DNA of 64,000 nucleotides from Paraburkholderia dilworthii (GCF_000472525.1 NZ_AWZT01000010.1:1-64000), one strand, 5' to 3'; counted from the first letter of the stretch, positions 1 to 9,742 are shown. A program made the numbers and translations. Notes: generated by a model from the sequence alone, not told the origin.

Positions 1-76
1 CCCTGATGTTGACTCATCAGAAACTACTTCTTCCCGATTGGCCGTATTGCTCCCCGAGCAGTACGGCAACCCGTCA

Positions 77-192
77 TGCCTGATGATCATAGCGAGTCGG
101 TCCCACCCCTTCCCATCCCGAACAGGACCGTGAAACGACTCCACGCCGATGATAGTGCGGATTGCCCGTGTGAAAGTAGGTCATCGTCAGGC
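77..192 (+). rRNA. rrf: 5S ribosomal RNA
   Basis: The sequence matches the betaproteobacterial 5S rRNA pattern closely. The 5' end TGCCTGATGA pairs with the 3' end TCATCGTCAGGC, and the internal block GGTCCCACCCCTTCCCATCC and the loop GAACAGGACCG are characteristic of Burkholderia-type 5S. Bases 1-76 upstream look like the 23S-5S spacer; I cannot see the 3' end of 23S, so it should lie to the left of the window. Exact ends may be off by one or two bases. Confidence 0.96.
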
Positions 193-205
193 TCCCCAGC
201 AGAAC

Positions 206-238
206 CAGAAACCCCACCCCAACACGGTGGGGTTTCTG
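206..238 (+). terminator. Hairpin after 5S, probable rRNA operon terminator
   Basis: A perfect 13-bp inverted repeat (CAGAAACCCCACC / GGTGGGGTTTCTG, 7-base loop) starts 14 bases after 5S. It lacks a long T run after the stem, but the right arm itself contains GGGGTTT. Position and stem strength fit termination of the rRNA operon. Confidence 0.8.
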
Positions 239-331
239 CGTTTACGTGCATTTACGCGACTCGAAACAGCAGCGCCCACGCGCCCAGTATTCTTGCCACT
301 GCGTGCAAAACCACAGCCGCAATCACAGTCG

Positions 332-1336
332 CTAAATCACTACCTTGCGACTTTCCGCAGCCGAGTCCGGAATAACGCGCGGCAGCGTATCGCCGGCGCT
401 ATCTGCTTGGCGTATCTCTGCAAGCAACGCCTCATCGCGCGCGATCACCTCAGGCAAATGCGTGCGCAGAAACTCTACCCATGTTCTCGTCTTCGCGTCG
501 ATAAACTTCCGCGATGGATATAGCGCATAGACGTTCATCTTCTGCAGCGTGTAGTCCGGCAATACGCGCACTAACGTACCATCCCTTAATCCGGCGATTG
601 CCGCGTAAAGCGGCACCATGCCGATGCCCATCCCCTCCCGGATCGCAACGATCAGCGACTCCGCGATATTCACCTGCACTGGACCGTCGACTTCCATCAA
701 CTCGCTGCCGTTGGGCCCATCGAGCACCCACTCGTGTGGTGCAAACGCGGGTGTATGCAGAATCAGGCATTCGTGATGCGCGAGATCGGCCGGTCTTAGC
801 GGCGCACCATGCGCTCTCAGATATGTGGGCGACGCGCACAGTATGCTGAACGTCGTCCCAAGCTGAAACGACACGAGGTCGGAATTGGGTAACGCCGACG
901 CCCCAATCACCGCAACATCCGCGCTTCCTTCAAAAAGATCGGGCATGCGCTGCGACAGCGTCAACTCCACAGTCACTTCTGGGTAAAGCGCGCGATAGCG
1001 CGAGATCGCCGGCAGCACATAGTGCTGGCCGATACTCGCAAAACTATGCATGCGAAGCGCACCGCTCGGGCGCTCATGTGCACAACTGGCTTCTTCTTCG
1101 GCGGTATCGACGTCGGCAAGTATTTGCTGACAGCGCTTCAGATAACGCTCTCCTGCGGTAGTGAGCGCGAGACGGCGCGTTGAACGATTCAACAAGCGCG
1201 TACGCAGGTGGGCCTCGAGTTCCGACACCGCGCGCGACATCGCGCCAGTCGTCGAATTGAAGGATTGTGCGGCGGCGGTGAAACTGCCGGCTTCCACTAC
1301 GCGCGAGAACACTCGCATGTTTTGTAACGTATCCAT
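332..1336 (-). CDS. LysR-family transcriptional regulator
   Basis: 334-residue LysR-type DNA-binding regulator. The N-terminal winged helix-turn-helix (about residues 1-60, MDTLQNMRVF start, FTAAAQSFNSTTGAMSR recognition region) is followed by a type 2 periplasmic-binding-like effector domain (about 90-300). It has the short, acidic-spaced architecture of the group usually annotated near efflux and oxidoreductase genes. It is divergent from the FUSC-type efflux gene that starts at 1533, leaving 196 bases between the two starts, so it probably controls that gene in response to an aromatic or acidic effector. The C-terminal ~35 residues go beyond the usual LysR length. Effector unknown. Confidence 0.9.
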   Translation of the reverse strand: MDTLQNMRVFSRVVEAGSFTAAAQSFNSTTGAMSRAVSELEAHLRTRLLNRSTRRLALTTAGERYLKRCQQILADVDTAEEEASCAHERPSGALRMHSFASIGQHYVLPAISRYRALYPEVTVELTLSQRMPDLFEGSADVAVIGASALPNSDLVSFQLGTTFSILCASPTYLRAHGAPLRPADLAHHECLILHTPAFAPHEWVLDGPNGSELMEVDGPVQVNIAESLIVAIREGMGIGMVPLYAAIAGLRDGTLVRVLPDYTLQKMNVYALYPSRKFIDAKTRTWVEFLRTHLPEVIARDEALLAEIRQADSAGDTLPRVIPDSAAESRKVVI

Positions 1337-1532
1337 CGGTCCTTCTATTTCACGGCACAGGCCGTATTGTCCGCTCGACTGATCGGCTCATTGTTGTTCG
1401 TTCTGGAAGGGACGTTCCGCAGCCGTCCCGTTAATGCCCGCATCGTATGCTCCTACAATCGGCGCCTTGCCTGCCGGTGCACGCATTAACCGGCGCTTAC
1501 TTCCGTGACAAACCGAGGTGCATTGCCTTTAG

Positions 1533-3689
1533 ATGAAACGCCAGCATGCGATCAAACCGGCAGCAAGTTTCGCTGGACAGTGGCGCGCGTCGTTGCGCCG
1601 TTCAATCGTTCGCGACTGGGCAAGCAGCGGCGGACTCGTCTGGCTGCACTTGCTGAAGACGATCACTGCGGCGCTCCTTGCGCTGGGCATAGCGATGTTG
1701 CTGGATTTGCCTCAGCCGCGTATCGCCATGACTACCGTGTTCGTGCTGATGCAACCGTTCAGCGGGATGGTGCTCGCAAAAAGCTTCTATCGGATTCTCG
1801 GGACCGCGGTAGGCGCAATCGCGGCGTTGACGCTCGGCGCGCTGTTCGTTCAACAGGCCGAGTTGCATATGCTCGGCATGATCGTATGGATCAGCGCGTG
1901 TATCGCGGCGGCGGTCCGTTATCGGCATTTCAGGTGGTACGGTTTTGTTCTCGCGGGTTACACGGCGGCGCTGATCGGCATTCCGAACGTCGCGACGCCT
2001 CACGGTCTTTTCGTTGCGGCACTGACGCGAGCAGCCGAAGTGACGATCGGGATTGTCTGTTCGAGTGCGGTAAGTGCGTTAATCGTGCCGCAGCGCTCGA
2101 GCCTTGCTCTGCTGCGAGCACTGCAAGTCCGCTACGGAAATTTTACTGCGTTCGCTGCCGACGTGCTTTCTCGCGAAGTCGGTCGGCGAGCGTTCGAGCG
2201 GCGTTTCGCGGCTCTCGTCGACGAGATCGTGGGTTTGGAAGCGACGCGCATCTTCGCCGCCTTCGAAGATCCAGCGATGCGTTCGCGCAACCATCATCTC
2301 GGTCGCCTGAACAGCGAGTTCATGGATGCTTGCGCACGTTTGCACGCGCTGCATCAGTTGCTTAAGCGTTCGCACACCAGCGACATCGCCACGATGACGG
2401 CGTATATCGATCCGCACCTTCGCGAACTCACGGCGTTGATCGCATTGCAGCGCGACGCACCTGCCGATGTATCGCATCTAACCGCCCGATTGCGCACCTA
2501 TCAAGCCAAACTGCCACGACGTGTGCGGCAGACGAGGCAACAGCTGGAACAGGCGACGACAGAATCGCTAGCGGACTTTGATACGGCAGCAGAGTTGCTA
2601 TACCGTTTTGTGAATGAATGGGCGAAATACTTGGACACTTACGATACGTTCGTGCAACGCAAGCCCGGCTCTCGGCAACGCAGCGAAAACTATTACGTTA
2701 GTATAACTAACAGATATGCGGTTGCTTTCACATTTATCCGCTCAGCCACAGCGATGGAGATCGCCGCTTGCTTCTGGATCGCGACAGACTGGCCGAGCGG
2801 GGGCCTCGCTGTCATTGGCGTGGCGCTTGTGTGCGCGTTGACGTCCACCGCGCCGAACGCTCGAGATATGGCTGTGCGGATGGCGTTCGGTGCTGCGCTC
2901 GCGACTCTGGCGGGCTACGCGTTCACCTGCTACGTATATCCCAACATTGACGGTTTTCCGCTCCTTTGCATCACGCTCGCGCCGGTGCTGGCGCTGGGCG
3001 CATATCTCGCCACGCTCAAGCGGACGGCTGGGCTTGGCGTCGGCTTTTCGGTGTTCTTCTGCTTACTGGCTGGACCCGATAATGTCGTGAGCTTCGAGCC
3101 TGGTCTGCTCATCAACAACGGCATTGCCCTCACAGCGTCGATGTTGCTGGCCGCCATCATCCTCGCCACTGTCTTTCCCGCTGATATGCCGTGGCTCATC
3201 GAGCGGATCATGGACGATCTACGCGCCCAGGCCGTCCTCGCATGCAGAGATCAGCGGCCAGGGCTCAATCAGCGTTTTCAGTCGAGCACGCATGATCTCG
3301 CTTCGCAATTGCGCCTGTTGACGCGGCGGCCGCGACGTCGCCGGCATGCATTGCGCTGGATGCTGGCGACCCTCGAAGTAGGGCACGCCGTCATCGATCT
3401 GCGCAACGAAGCGGCGCATGCCGGACATGTGCAAGCCCTGCATCCGTGTTGGAACTACGCCGTCGAACATATGCTCGATCACCTCGCGGGGCTGTTCGAG
3501 CGGCCCGACGCGAGAACGCTCGACCACGCTTTGGTATCCGTTCGCTCGGCTACCTGGATTGCCCAGGATGTATTGAAAGCGGTGCACGCAGATCCGGATA
3601 AACGTCACGACATGCAACGCATTCTGAGTTGCCTTCATTTCATTCGCACTGCGTTGCTGGACAAAGACGCACCTTTCAAGCCGCGCTGA
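1533..3689 (+). CDS. FUSC-family inner-membrane efflux protein
   Basis: 718-residue member of the FUSC / aromatic-acid exporter (AaeB-like) family. It has an N-terminal block of hydrophobic helices (about residues 35-190), a soluble alpha-helical middle (about 195-380), and a second membrane block (about 395-560) followed by a helical cytoplasmic tail. This two-times-six-helix layout with cytoplasmic inserts is diagnostic of the family, which exports aromatic or fusaric-acid-like compounds, usually with a membrane-fusion partner. No AaeA-like fusion protein or outer-membrane factor is adjacent, so a partner must lie elsewhere or the protein works alone. The divergent LysR gene is the likely regulator. 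The start codon is uncertain because the Shine-Dalgarno is weak. Confidence 0.85.
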   Translation: MKRQHAIKPAASFAGQWRASLRRSIVRDWASSGGLVWLHLLKTITAALLALGIAMLLDLPQPRIAMTTVFVLMQPFSGMVLAKSFYRILGTAVGAIAALTLGALFVQQAELHMLGMIVWISACIAAAVRYRHFRWYGFVLAGYTAALIGIPNVATPHGLFVAALTRAAEVTIGIVCSSAVSALIVPQRSSLALLRALQVRYGNFTAFAADVLSREVGRRAFERRFAALVDEIVGLEATRIFAAFEDPAMRSRNHHLGRLNSEFMDACARLHALHQLLKRSHTSDIATMTAYIDPHLRELTALIALQRDAPADVSHLTARLRTYQAKLPRRVRQTRQQLEQATTESLADFDTAAELLYRFVNEWAKYLDTYDTFVQRKPGSRQRSENYYVSITNRYAVAFTFIRSATAMEIAACFWIATDWPSGGLAVIGVALVCALTSTAPNARDMAVRMAFGAALATLAGYAFTCYVYPNIDGFPLLCITLAPVLALGAYLATLKRTAGLGVGFSVFFCLLAGPDNVVSFEPGLLINNGIALTASMLLAAIILATVFPADMPWLIERIMDDLRAQAVLACRDQRPGLNQRFQSSTHDLASQLRLLTRRPRRRRHALRWMLATLEVGHAVIDLRNEAAHAGHVQALHPCWNYAVEHMLDHLAGLFERPDARTLDHALVSVRSATWIAQDVLKAVHADPDKRHDMQRILSCLHFIRTALLDKDAPFKPR

Positions 3690-3831
3690 CCAACGCACGT
3701 GGTTCCAGCCACGCACGCGATCTTTCCGCTGGATGGAAAAGTCACTTCCGGGCAGCCCCGTTTATTCGCACACACAGCGGTCATATAGTTTCATCGCTGT
3801 CACGCAGTAACCGTTAGTCCTGGAGAACGAA

Positions 3832-4047
3832 ATGAAATTGTTGAAGATTGTCCTGATCGCCTGCTCTTTGTCCGCTGCTGTTGCTCACGCACAGACGGCA
3901 CAGGTCGCCCCGCAACACCAGGCGCCGCAGGCGATTGTCCAACGCGACGAGGGCGCAGCCCCGGCGAGCCGGCTCGCGGCGCCGGCAAGCCAAGCCGACG
4001 AGTGCGTCGGCCCTGTGAGCTTCTGCAACATCTACTTCGGCAGCTAG
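3832..4047 (+). CDS. Small secreted protein of unknown function
   Basis: 71-residue protein with a clear Sec signal peptide (MKLLKIVLIACSLSAAVAHA, likely cut after AHA). The mature part of about 50 residues is rich in Ala, Gln and Pro and ends in a segment with two cysteines (DECVGPVSFCNIYFGS) that could form a disulfide in the periplasm. A Shine-Dalgarno-like GGAG (in tcctggagaacga) lies about 9 bases before the ATG. I do not recognise a family. It stands alone between the FUSC gene and the CoA-transferase gene. Confidence 0.6.
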   Translation: MKLLKIVLIACSLSAAVAHAQTAQVAPQHQAPQAIVQRDEGAAPASRLAAPASQADECVGPVSFCNIYFGS

Positions 4048-4204
4048 GAGTATCGAGCAGCATCGCGCACGCGCCGGCAAAGCGGGCCGCGACGTCGTCG
4101 ATCATGACGCCGCGGCCACTGCGACAATCTGACCGACGAAGAAAGCGCATCGCAGACGTGCGCACCGGTAGACTCGGTTGCTGACTATGGAGAGACCAAG
4201 TTTC

Positions 4205-5719
4205 ATGTACGAAGACCGAATTCGTTGCGCCTCGCTGCGCGAGAAAATTACTTCCGCCGCCGAGGCGGCGCTTGCGATTCACGATGGCATGCGCGTCGGC
4301 GCCAGCGGCTTCACGCGCGCGGGAGACGCGAAGGCGGTGCCGCTTGCATTGGCCGAGCGCGCTCGCCAGGAAGGCAAGCCGCTGCGCATCACGTTGATGA
4401 CGGGTGCGTCGCTCGGTCATGATGTTGACCGCGTGCTCACGGAGGTGCACGTGCTCGCGCGCCGCTTGCCGTTCCAGGTGGACAAGACCCTTCGTGATGC
4501 AATCAATCGCGGCGAAGTCATGTTCGTCGACCAGCATCTGTCCGAGACGGTCGAGATGCTGCGCGCCAACCAACTCGGCAAACTCGATGTCGCGATCATC
4601 GAAGCCGTGGCCATCACGGAAAGCGGCGGCATTGTGCCGACGACATCGGTCGGGAATTCCGCGAGCTTTGCGATCCTCGCCGAGAAGGTCATCGTTGAAA
4701 TCAACTTGGCTCAGCCGCTCGCGCTCGAGGGACTGCACGACATCTGGATTCCTGGCCGGCGGCCGAATCGTGAACCGCTGCCTATTGTTCGCCCGCGCGA
4801 CCGCATCGGCACATCGGCGATCGAAATTCCGCACGAGAAAATCGCGGCGATTGTCATCACCGACAAAGCGGATAGTCCGTCGACCGCGCTGCCCGCCGAT
4901 GCGGAGACGGGTCTGATCGCAGGCCATCTGATCGAATTTTTCCAGCATGAAATTTCGCGCGGACGTATGCCTCGACGTTTGCCGCCGTTGCAGGCGGGCA
5001 TAGGCACGATTGCGAACGCCGTACTGGCCGGCTTCGCCTACGCACCATTCGACGCTTTTGAAATCTATTCGGAAGTGCTTCAGGATTCGACCTTCGACCT
5101 GATGGATGCCGGCAAGGTCACGTTCGCCTCAGGGGCGTCAATCACGTTGTCTGCCGCGCGTCAGGCCCAGGTGTTCGGCGAGATCGAGCGTTACCGTAGT
5201 CGCCTGGTGCTGCGCCCACAAGAAGTTAGCAACCACCCCGAAGTGATTCGCCGCTTAGGTCTGATCGCATTGAACACCGCGTTGGAATTCGACATCTACG
5301 GCAACGTGAATTCAACGCATGTGGGTGGCACGCATATGATGAACGGCATTGGCGGGTCCGGCGACTTTTCGCGCAATGCGTCATGCGCGATTTTTGCGAC
5401 CAGGTCGACGGCGAAGGGCGGTTGCGTTTCCAGCGTCGTTCCAATGGTTACGCATTGCGACCACAACGAACATGACGTTGACGTGGTAGTGACCGAACAG
5501 GGCCTGGCTGATTTGCGAGGCCTGGCGCCGCGCGAACGGGCTGCGCTGAATATTCAGAATTGCGTGCATCCGCAGTATCGCGAGTTGCTTCGCGACTACT
5601 ATCAAGATGCGTTGCGAGGCGGCGGCCAAACACCGCATCGGCTGGAACAGGCTTTCGCCTGGCATACGCGGCTGCGCGACACCGGTTCGATGCTGCCGGC
5701 AGCACAAGCGGGCGCTTGA
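4205..5719 (+). CDS. Acetyl-CoA hydrolase / succinate CoA-transferase family protein
   Basis: 504-residue class I CoA-transferase of the Ach1/AarC/SCACT family, which moves CoA between acetyl-CoA (or propionyl-CoA) and succinate or acetate. Both CoA-transferase domains are present (about residues 5-220 and 225-490). The catalytic glutamate is Glu290 in EIYSEVLQDS, preceded by the family glycine loop QAGIGTIANAVL, and the C-terminal block ATRSTAKGGCVSSVVPMV is typical. The ATG at 4205 was chosen because GGAGAG sits about 8 bases upstream; in-frame ATGs at 4178 and 4187 would put that site inside the gene. Transcribed alone; convergent with the GlsB-like gene. An 8-bp inverted repeat at 5742-5771 between them may end both transcripts. 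Confidence 0.88.
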   Translation: MYEDRIRCASLREKITSAAEAALAIHDGMRVGASGFTRAGDAKAVPLALAERARQEGKPLRITLMTGASLGHDVDRVLTEVHVLARRLPFQVDKTLRDAINRGEVMFVDQHLSETVEMLRANQLGKLDVAIIEAVAITESGGIVPTTSVGNSASFAILAEKVIVEINLAQPLALEGLHDIWIPGRRPNREPLPIVRPRDRIGTSAIEIPHEKIAAIVITDKADSPSTALPADAETGLIAGHLIEFFQHEISRGRMPRRLPPLQAGIGTIANAVLAGFAYAPFDAFEIYSEVLQDSTFDLMDAGKVTFASGASITLSAARQAQVFGEIERYRSRLVLRPQEVSNHPEVIRRLGLIALNTALEFDIYGNVNSTHVGGTHMMNGIGGSGDFSRNASCAIFATRSTAKGGCVSSVVPMVTHCDHNEHDVDVVVTEQGLADLRGLAPRERAALNIQNCVHPQYRELLRDYYQDALRGGGQTPHRLEQAFAWHTRLRDTGSMLPAAQAGA

Positions 5720-5788
5720 CCCGGGTTGAACGAGGCAAAGCCGGCGTCACGCGACATTGCCGCTGACGCCGACTACGCCGGATCAGCT

Positions 5789-6043
5789 TCAGCTGCCTCG
5801 TCGGACGAGCCGGATGACAAACAGCAGGATCACCGCGCCGATCACAGCCGTGATGATCGAGCCGATCCAGCCGCTACCGAGCGAGATGTGCAGCACACGG
5901 GCGAGCCAACCGCCGATGAATGCGCCCACAATGCCGACGATGATGTCGACGATGATCCCGAAGCCACCGCCCTTGACGAGCACGCCGGCAAGCCAGCCGG
6001 CGATCGCGCCGATGACAAGCCACGCAATGATGCTGTGTTCCAT
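5789..6043 (-). CDS. GlsB/YeaQ/YmgE-family stress membrane protein
   Basis: 84-residue very hydrophobic, glycine-rich protein with three predicted transmembrane segments, matching the transglycosylase-associated (GlsB/YeaQ/YmgE) family in length and pattern (IIAWLVIGAIAGWLAG, then IIVDIIVGIVGAFIGG, then a third helix and an RLVRR tail). Family members are general-stress or envelope-stress proteins in the inner membrane; the molecular role is not settled. It is a single-gene unit. Confidence 0.9.
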   Translation of the reverse strand: MEHSIIAWLVIGAIAGWLAGVLVKGGGFGIIVDIIVGIVGAFIGGWLARVLHISLGSGWIGSIITAVIGAVILLFVIRLVRRGS

Positions 6044-6389
6044 AGTTGAGACTCCACGGTTGTGTGTGAAAAATACACGGTGACAGAGCTTAGTCGAAGC
6101 GCGTGGGACAGTCCATATTCAGGATGCGGAATTAACGTTGTCTGAAAGTGTTGCAAGTCAACGATAGACGATGCGCCTGCATTCGTTCGCCGAGGAAATT
6201 TCCACGGTCGACGCAGACCGATCTTGTAAGTAATACGGAGTCCAAATGTTGACGGCGACCATCGCGAAAAACACACTGTTTACATCTTCCGCATCGCTCT
6301 GCGCGTCGCAAGGCCGTTACATCCCTGCGCGCAGATAGTCGGTTTGCACAGCGGCGCAATTCTCCGCCGTTTCCGTCATCGAGGAATGT
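6044..6389. other. Intergenic region, no gene seen
   Basis: 346 bases between the divergent GlsB-like gene and the secreted OB-like protein. It must hold both promoters. I found no convincing ORF, repeat or RNA gene in it. Confidence 0.5.
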
Positions 6390-6926
6390 ATGAAAGCTAA
6401 AGCTCTTGGCATCGTTGCTGGCGCGTTGATCGCCGCTGCTCCGTTCGCGTCTTTCGCCGCAGGTTTGCCGGCGCCGTTTGAAGGAAGCAGCACCTTACAG
6501 GCCGAAGGAGTGGTGAAATCAGTCGATCATGCAAGGCATTCCGTAACGGTGCGCGACGCACAAGGCGGCGAAGCATCGTTCGACGTTACGGATGGGCGAG
6601 ACCTCGCGCGAATTACCCAAGGCGGCAAAGTCCATATCCGTATGATGCGCAACGCTGTGATCAGCGTTGTGCGCGGTGCTGACGGCAAAGGCGCGGTCGC
6701 TGCCGCCGTCGCGCCAGTCGGGCAGACGAACTCCGATCAGAACCTAAGCGCGCAAGTGCAGGCGATCGATCACGCTTCAGGCGTCATGGCGTTGAAGGGC
6801 GCGAACGGCTCGGCGTTCCACATTCAGGGTCGCGACCTCGCAAAGCTGGCGAATGTGACGCCGGGCATGCAAGTATGGGTGGCGTTCGCGCCGCAGATCA
6901 GTGTCGCAGTGGCACCGGCACAATAA
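6390..6926 (+). CDS. Exported protein with internal duplication
   Basis: 178-residue protein with a Sec signal peptide (MKAKALGIVAGALIAAAPFASFAA). The mature part contains two related segments of about 50-60 residues: one from VVKSVDHARHSVTV to KVHIRM and one from QVQAIDHASGVMAL to QVWVAF. Both carry a DHA.....V..-GRDLA(R/K)-GxxV pattern. This looks like a tandem duplication of a small beta-barrel domain, comparable to DUF5666 or CusF-like OB folds. Function unknown; a periplasmic binding role is inference. No operon partner. Confidence 0.75.
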   Translation: MKAKALGIVAGALIAAAPFASFAAGLPAPFEGSSTLQAEGVVKSVDHARHSVTVRDAQGGEASFDVTDGRDLARITQGGKVHIRMMRNAVISVVRGADGKGAVAAAVAPVGQTNSDQNLSAQVQAIDHASGVMALKGANGSAFHIQGRDLAKLANVTPGMQVWVAFAPQISVAVAPAQ

Positions 6927-7004
6927 GGCGCGCCCCTCATGCCTACTGCACATCCGTCCAACGAGTAGAGCGTAGGCTGTAGAGCGCCGCGCTCCTTTCC
7001 CGCT

Positions 7005-8168
7005 TTAATCTGGCTCGCCGGGGACAAGGCGCAATCGGGTAATCTCGGAAGGTGCGCCAAGTCGCTTTGGTGGTCCCCAATAGCCGGTGCCGCGGCTCGT
7101 GTACACCCACAATCCGTTCAGGCGCGCGAGGCCCGCGGTGAACGGTTGCTGCAAGCGCACGAAGAAGTTCCACGGGAAGAACTGGCCGCCGTGCGTATGA
7201 CCCGATAGTTGCAGTGTAAAACCGGCTTCGGCGGCTGCTTCCGCGGAGCGTGGCTGGTGCGCGAGCAGCACCCTGATCAGCACGTCGCCCGGTGCGCCCG
7301 CGATCGCCGCCATAGGGTCACTGCGGTGCAACGGGTCATGATGGCCAGCCGAATAATCGGTCACGCCGGCAATGATCGCGCGCGCGCCGTTATGATCCAC
7401 GATCACATGTTCGTTGAGCAGCACGTTGAGTCCGAGGCGCCGGAACTCGTCTATCCACGCATTGGCTCCCGCGTAATACTCGTGGTTGCCGGTAACCAGA
7501 AACGCGCCGTGACGCGCGCTTAACCGCGAGAGCGGCTGTGTGTGGTGAGTCAACTGCGGGACGGTGCCGTCTACTACATCGCCCGTTACGGCAATGAGGT
7601 CAGGCTTTAGATGATTCACTGCGTCGACGATTGCGTCGACATAGCGGCGCTTGATTGTCGGGCCCACATGAATGTCGCTGATCTGGACAATCGTGAAGCC
7701 GTCGAGCGCGGCTGGCAAATCGTCGATCGGTACCTCGATCGTCACGACTCGCGCGCGGCGGCGAGCATTGATGAGCCCGACCAGTGTCGACAGCAATGCA
7801 AGCAAGGGCACGGCTGCCGCGGTGCCCGTTCGCCAATGCACGAGAGCGATCGTGTCAGGCCAGATCGCGTCAACGGTCATCAGTGATGCCAGCGCCAGAT
7901 CGCGCACGAACGTCAGCACCAGCAGCGACGAAAAAAAGCCCATTGTCAGCAAGCCGACCCACGCGAGCCGGTCGCCGAGTGGCTGCCGTTTGATCGTGCG
8001 CGCAAGCATGCCGAGCGGAATAAGAAAGACCGACAGCACGAGCCACAATGCCGACAGCCAACGGGCGGTAATGTCGACTGGCATGTCTGGAATCAGACGG
8101 AAGCCGACATAAATGTGCAGCAGGATGCCAATGAAGATAAAGCGTACGAGGAACGATGAGCGGCGCAT
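7005..8168 (-). CDS. Membrane-anchored metallophosphoesterase (YkuE-like)
   Basis: 387-residue protein with about four N-terminal transmembrane helices (residues 1-140) and a C-terminal calcineurin-like phosphoesterase domain. Metal-binding motifs are in order: QISDIHVG (D-x-H), AVTGDVVDG (GD), TGNHEYY (GNH), LLAHQP and SGHTHGGQ (GHxH). This is the full set for a dinuclear metal centre. Family members are YkuE-like phosphoesterases proposed to act on lipid or nucleotide phosphates at the membrane. I chose the ATG at 8168; an in-frame TTG at 8180 would add four residues. Confidence 0.9.
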   Translation of the reverse strand: MRRSSFLVRFIFIGILLHIYVGFRLIPDMPVDITARWLSALWLVLSVFLIPLGMLARTIKRQPLGDRLAWVGLLTMGFFSSLLVLTFVRDLALASLMTVDAIWPDTIALVHWRTGTAAAVPLLALLSTLVGLINARRRARVVTIEVPIDDLPAALDGFTIVQISDIHVGPTIKRRYVDAIVDAVNHLKPDLIAVTGDVVDGTVPQLTHHTQPLSRLSARHGAFLVTGNHEYYAGANAWIDEFRRLGLNVLLNEHVIVDHNGARAIIAGVTDYSAGHHDPLHRSDPMAAIAGAPGDVLIRVLLAHQPRSAEAAAEAGFTLQLSGHTHGGQFFPWNFFVRLQQPFTAGLARLNGLWVYTSRGTGYWGPPKRLGAPSEITRLRLVPGEPD

Positions 8169-8570
8169 AGAGAAGGTCAAGGCGGGTAGGAGCCAGCATG
8201 AGCGGAACGCCGGCGGCGGCGAGTCGCTGCCGCGACGCAGTTCGCTGGCCGGCCCATTCTACCGGCATGCGCAACGGCCTGCCGGCGCGGCAAAATACGC
8301 GGAGGTAAAGACCAGGTCTGCGTCTTTTGTTGCGATGCAGCGACACCTCGTTGTCAACGATTCGCCGACAAGCCGCCGCTCCCAAACGCTGCTGCCTGAA
8401 CCACTCACAGCATTCGGTTACCCTAATTAAATGGGCTTTGAATTACGCGTGGGCGTGGTCTATGCTGGAAGTATGCTGGCTGGCGCAAGGTCGTTGTAGC
8501 GTCTACTGATACGACGGCGGCGCAGTTCGGCAGGCGTTATGGCCGACAAACGGCGAGGCAGGAGGCGATC
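8169..8570. other. Intergenic region, no gene seen
   Basis: 402 bases between divergent genes. Short reading frames exist, but none has a ribosome-binding site or a recognisable product. The only clear signal is the strong AGGAGG just before the gene at 8571. Confidence 0.45.
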
Positions 8571-8909
8571 ATGAAACTGCTCAGATCAGGCCATCGTTTT
8601 CACCACGGCGACCCTGCGCATCGCGCGCATCACGTGGGATATGAGGGCAGTCATGTGATGCTGCCTCTCGTCGGCCTATCGTTGATGGCGTTGGGGTTAT
8701 ACCTCGGCGTGCGCAACATCGACTTTTCCGAACTCGGCAAGAGCGCACTATTCGGTGTCGTGATGCTGTGCGTCGCACTCGGTATTGCCGGGCTCTTCGG
8801 CGTCGTCGGCGCATGGCTGCGCTCCAATGGCGACGACACGGAAGAAAACTTCTGCTTTGTCGGTGCGGTAATCGGCGTCGTAGTGTTCTACATCGCAATC
8901 TTCACCTGA
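8571..8909 (+). CDS. Small membrane protein with His-rich N-terminus
   Basis: 112-residue protein preceded by an AGGAGG ribosome-binding site 4 bases before the ATG. The N-terminal 30 residues are unusually histidine-rich (seven His, HRFHHGDPAHRAHH), followed by three hydrophobic segments (about residues 31-47, 57-80 and 92-111). No family recognised. The His cluster could bind metal, which is inference only. It converges with the nitroreductase gene. Confidence 0.6.
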   Translation: MKLLRSGHRFHHGDPAHRAHHVGYEGSHVMLPLVGLSLMALGLYLGVRNIDFSELGKSALFGVVMLCVALGIAGLFGVVGAWLRSNGDDTEENFCFVGAVIGVVVFYIAIFT

Positions 8910-8930
8910 AAATGCTGAAAGCGGCGCGCT

Positions 8931-9515
8931 TCATTCTACCCACGCCGCTTCAGCGAAGCTGAAGCGCGGGCTGCGCGGAAACAGTTTCGACGCATCGCCG
9001 TAGCCGAGATTGATCAGAAAGTTCGACCTGATTGTCGTGCCTGCGAAGAAAGCCTCGTCCACCTTGGCGGCGTCGAAGCCCGACATTGGGCCTGCGTCCA
9101 AACCGAGCGCGCGGGCGGCGAGAATCAGATAGCCGCCCTGGAGCGTCGAATTGCGAAACGCGGTGTCGGCAATCGCCTTGTCGTTGCCGGCAAACCAACT
9201 GCGTGCGTCGGCATGCGGGAAGAGCTTCGGCAGATGCTCATAAAACGCCATATCCATTCCGAGAATGACCGTCACCGGCGCGGCCACGGTCTTGTCCACG
9301 TTGCCCGCGGACAAGGCCGGCCGCAGTTTTTCCTTGGCGGACGGGCTTTTTACAAAGACGAAACGTGCCGGGCTCGAATTGGCCGACGTCGGGCCGAGCA
9401 GCGTGAGCTCGACAAGCTGCTTGAGCACCGCGTCGTCAACGGGTTTCGGTTGCCAGGCGCTATGCGTGCGCGCCTCGCGAAACAGTTGGTCGAGCGCCTC
9501 ATCCGAAAGAATCAT
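8931..9515 (-). CDS. Nitroreductase family, malonic semialdehyde reductase (RutE/YdfG-like)
   Basis: 194-residue FMN-dependent nitroreductase-fold protein. Sequence and length match the RutE group: [15 protein letters not shown] near residue 40, [24 protein letters not shown] near 130, and LINLGYGD near 170. Family members reduce malonic semialdehyde to 3-hydroxypropionate with NAD(P)H in pyrimidine degradation or act as general enal/nitro reductases. No rut genes are adjacent, so the substrate is open. The ATG at 9515 ([11 protein letters not shown]) fits the family start; the frame stays open upstream, but that part has no homology. Confidence 0.85.
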   Translation of the reverse strand: MILSDEALDQLFREARTHSAWQPKPVDDAVLKQLVELTLLGPTSANSSPARFVFVKSPSAKEKLRPALSAGNVDKTVAAPVTVILGMDMAFYEHLPKLFPHADARSWFAGNDKAIADTAFRNSTLQGGYLILAARALGLDAGPMSGFDAAKVDEAFFAGTTIRSNFLINLGYGDASKLFPRSPRFSFAEAAWVE

Positions 9516-9742
9516 GGTGATCGTCCATTGAAAATCGAGGTCGAGAACTGGAAACGTGCGCTGGCCCAGCAGTCGCCGCGGAATGGAAACCGCCAATAGC
9601 AGGCATCCGCCGCGCAAGGAAATCGCAAGGAAATTGCGAGAAAAGAGCAACGAAACCGCAAGGCGCGAAAGCCGGTCACTCGCCGTTGCCGCCATAATAG
9701 CCAACGTTCCATTGCGCGCTTGCGCCCGTATCAGTCAATCTT

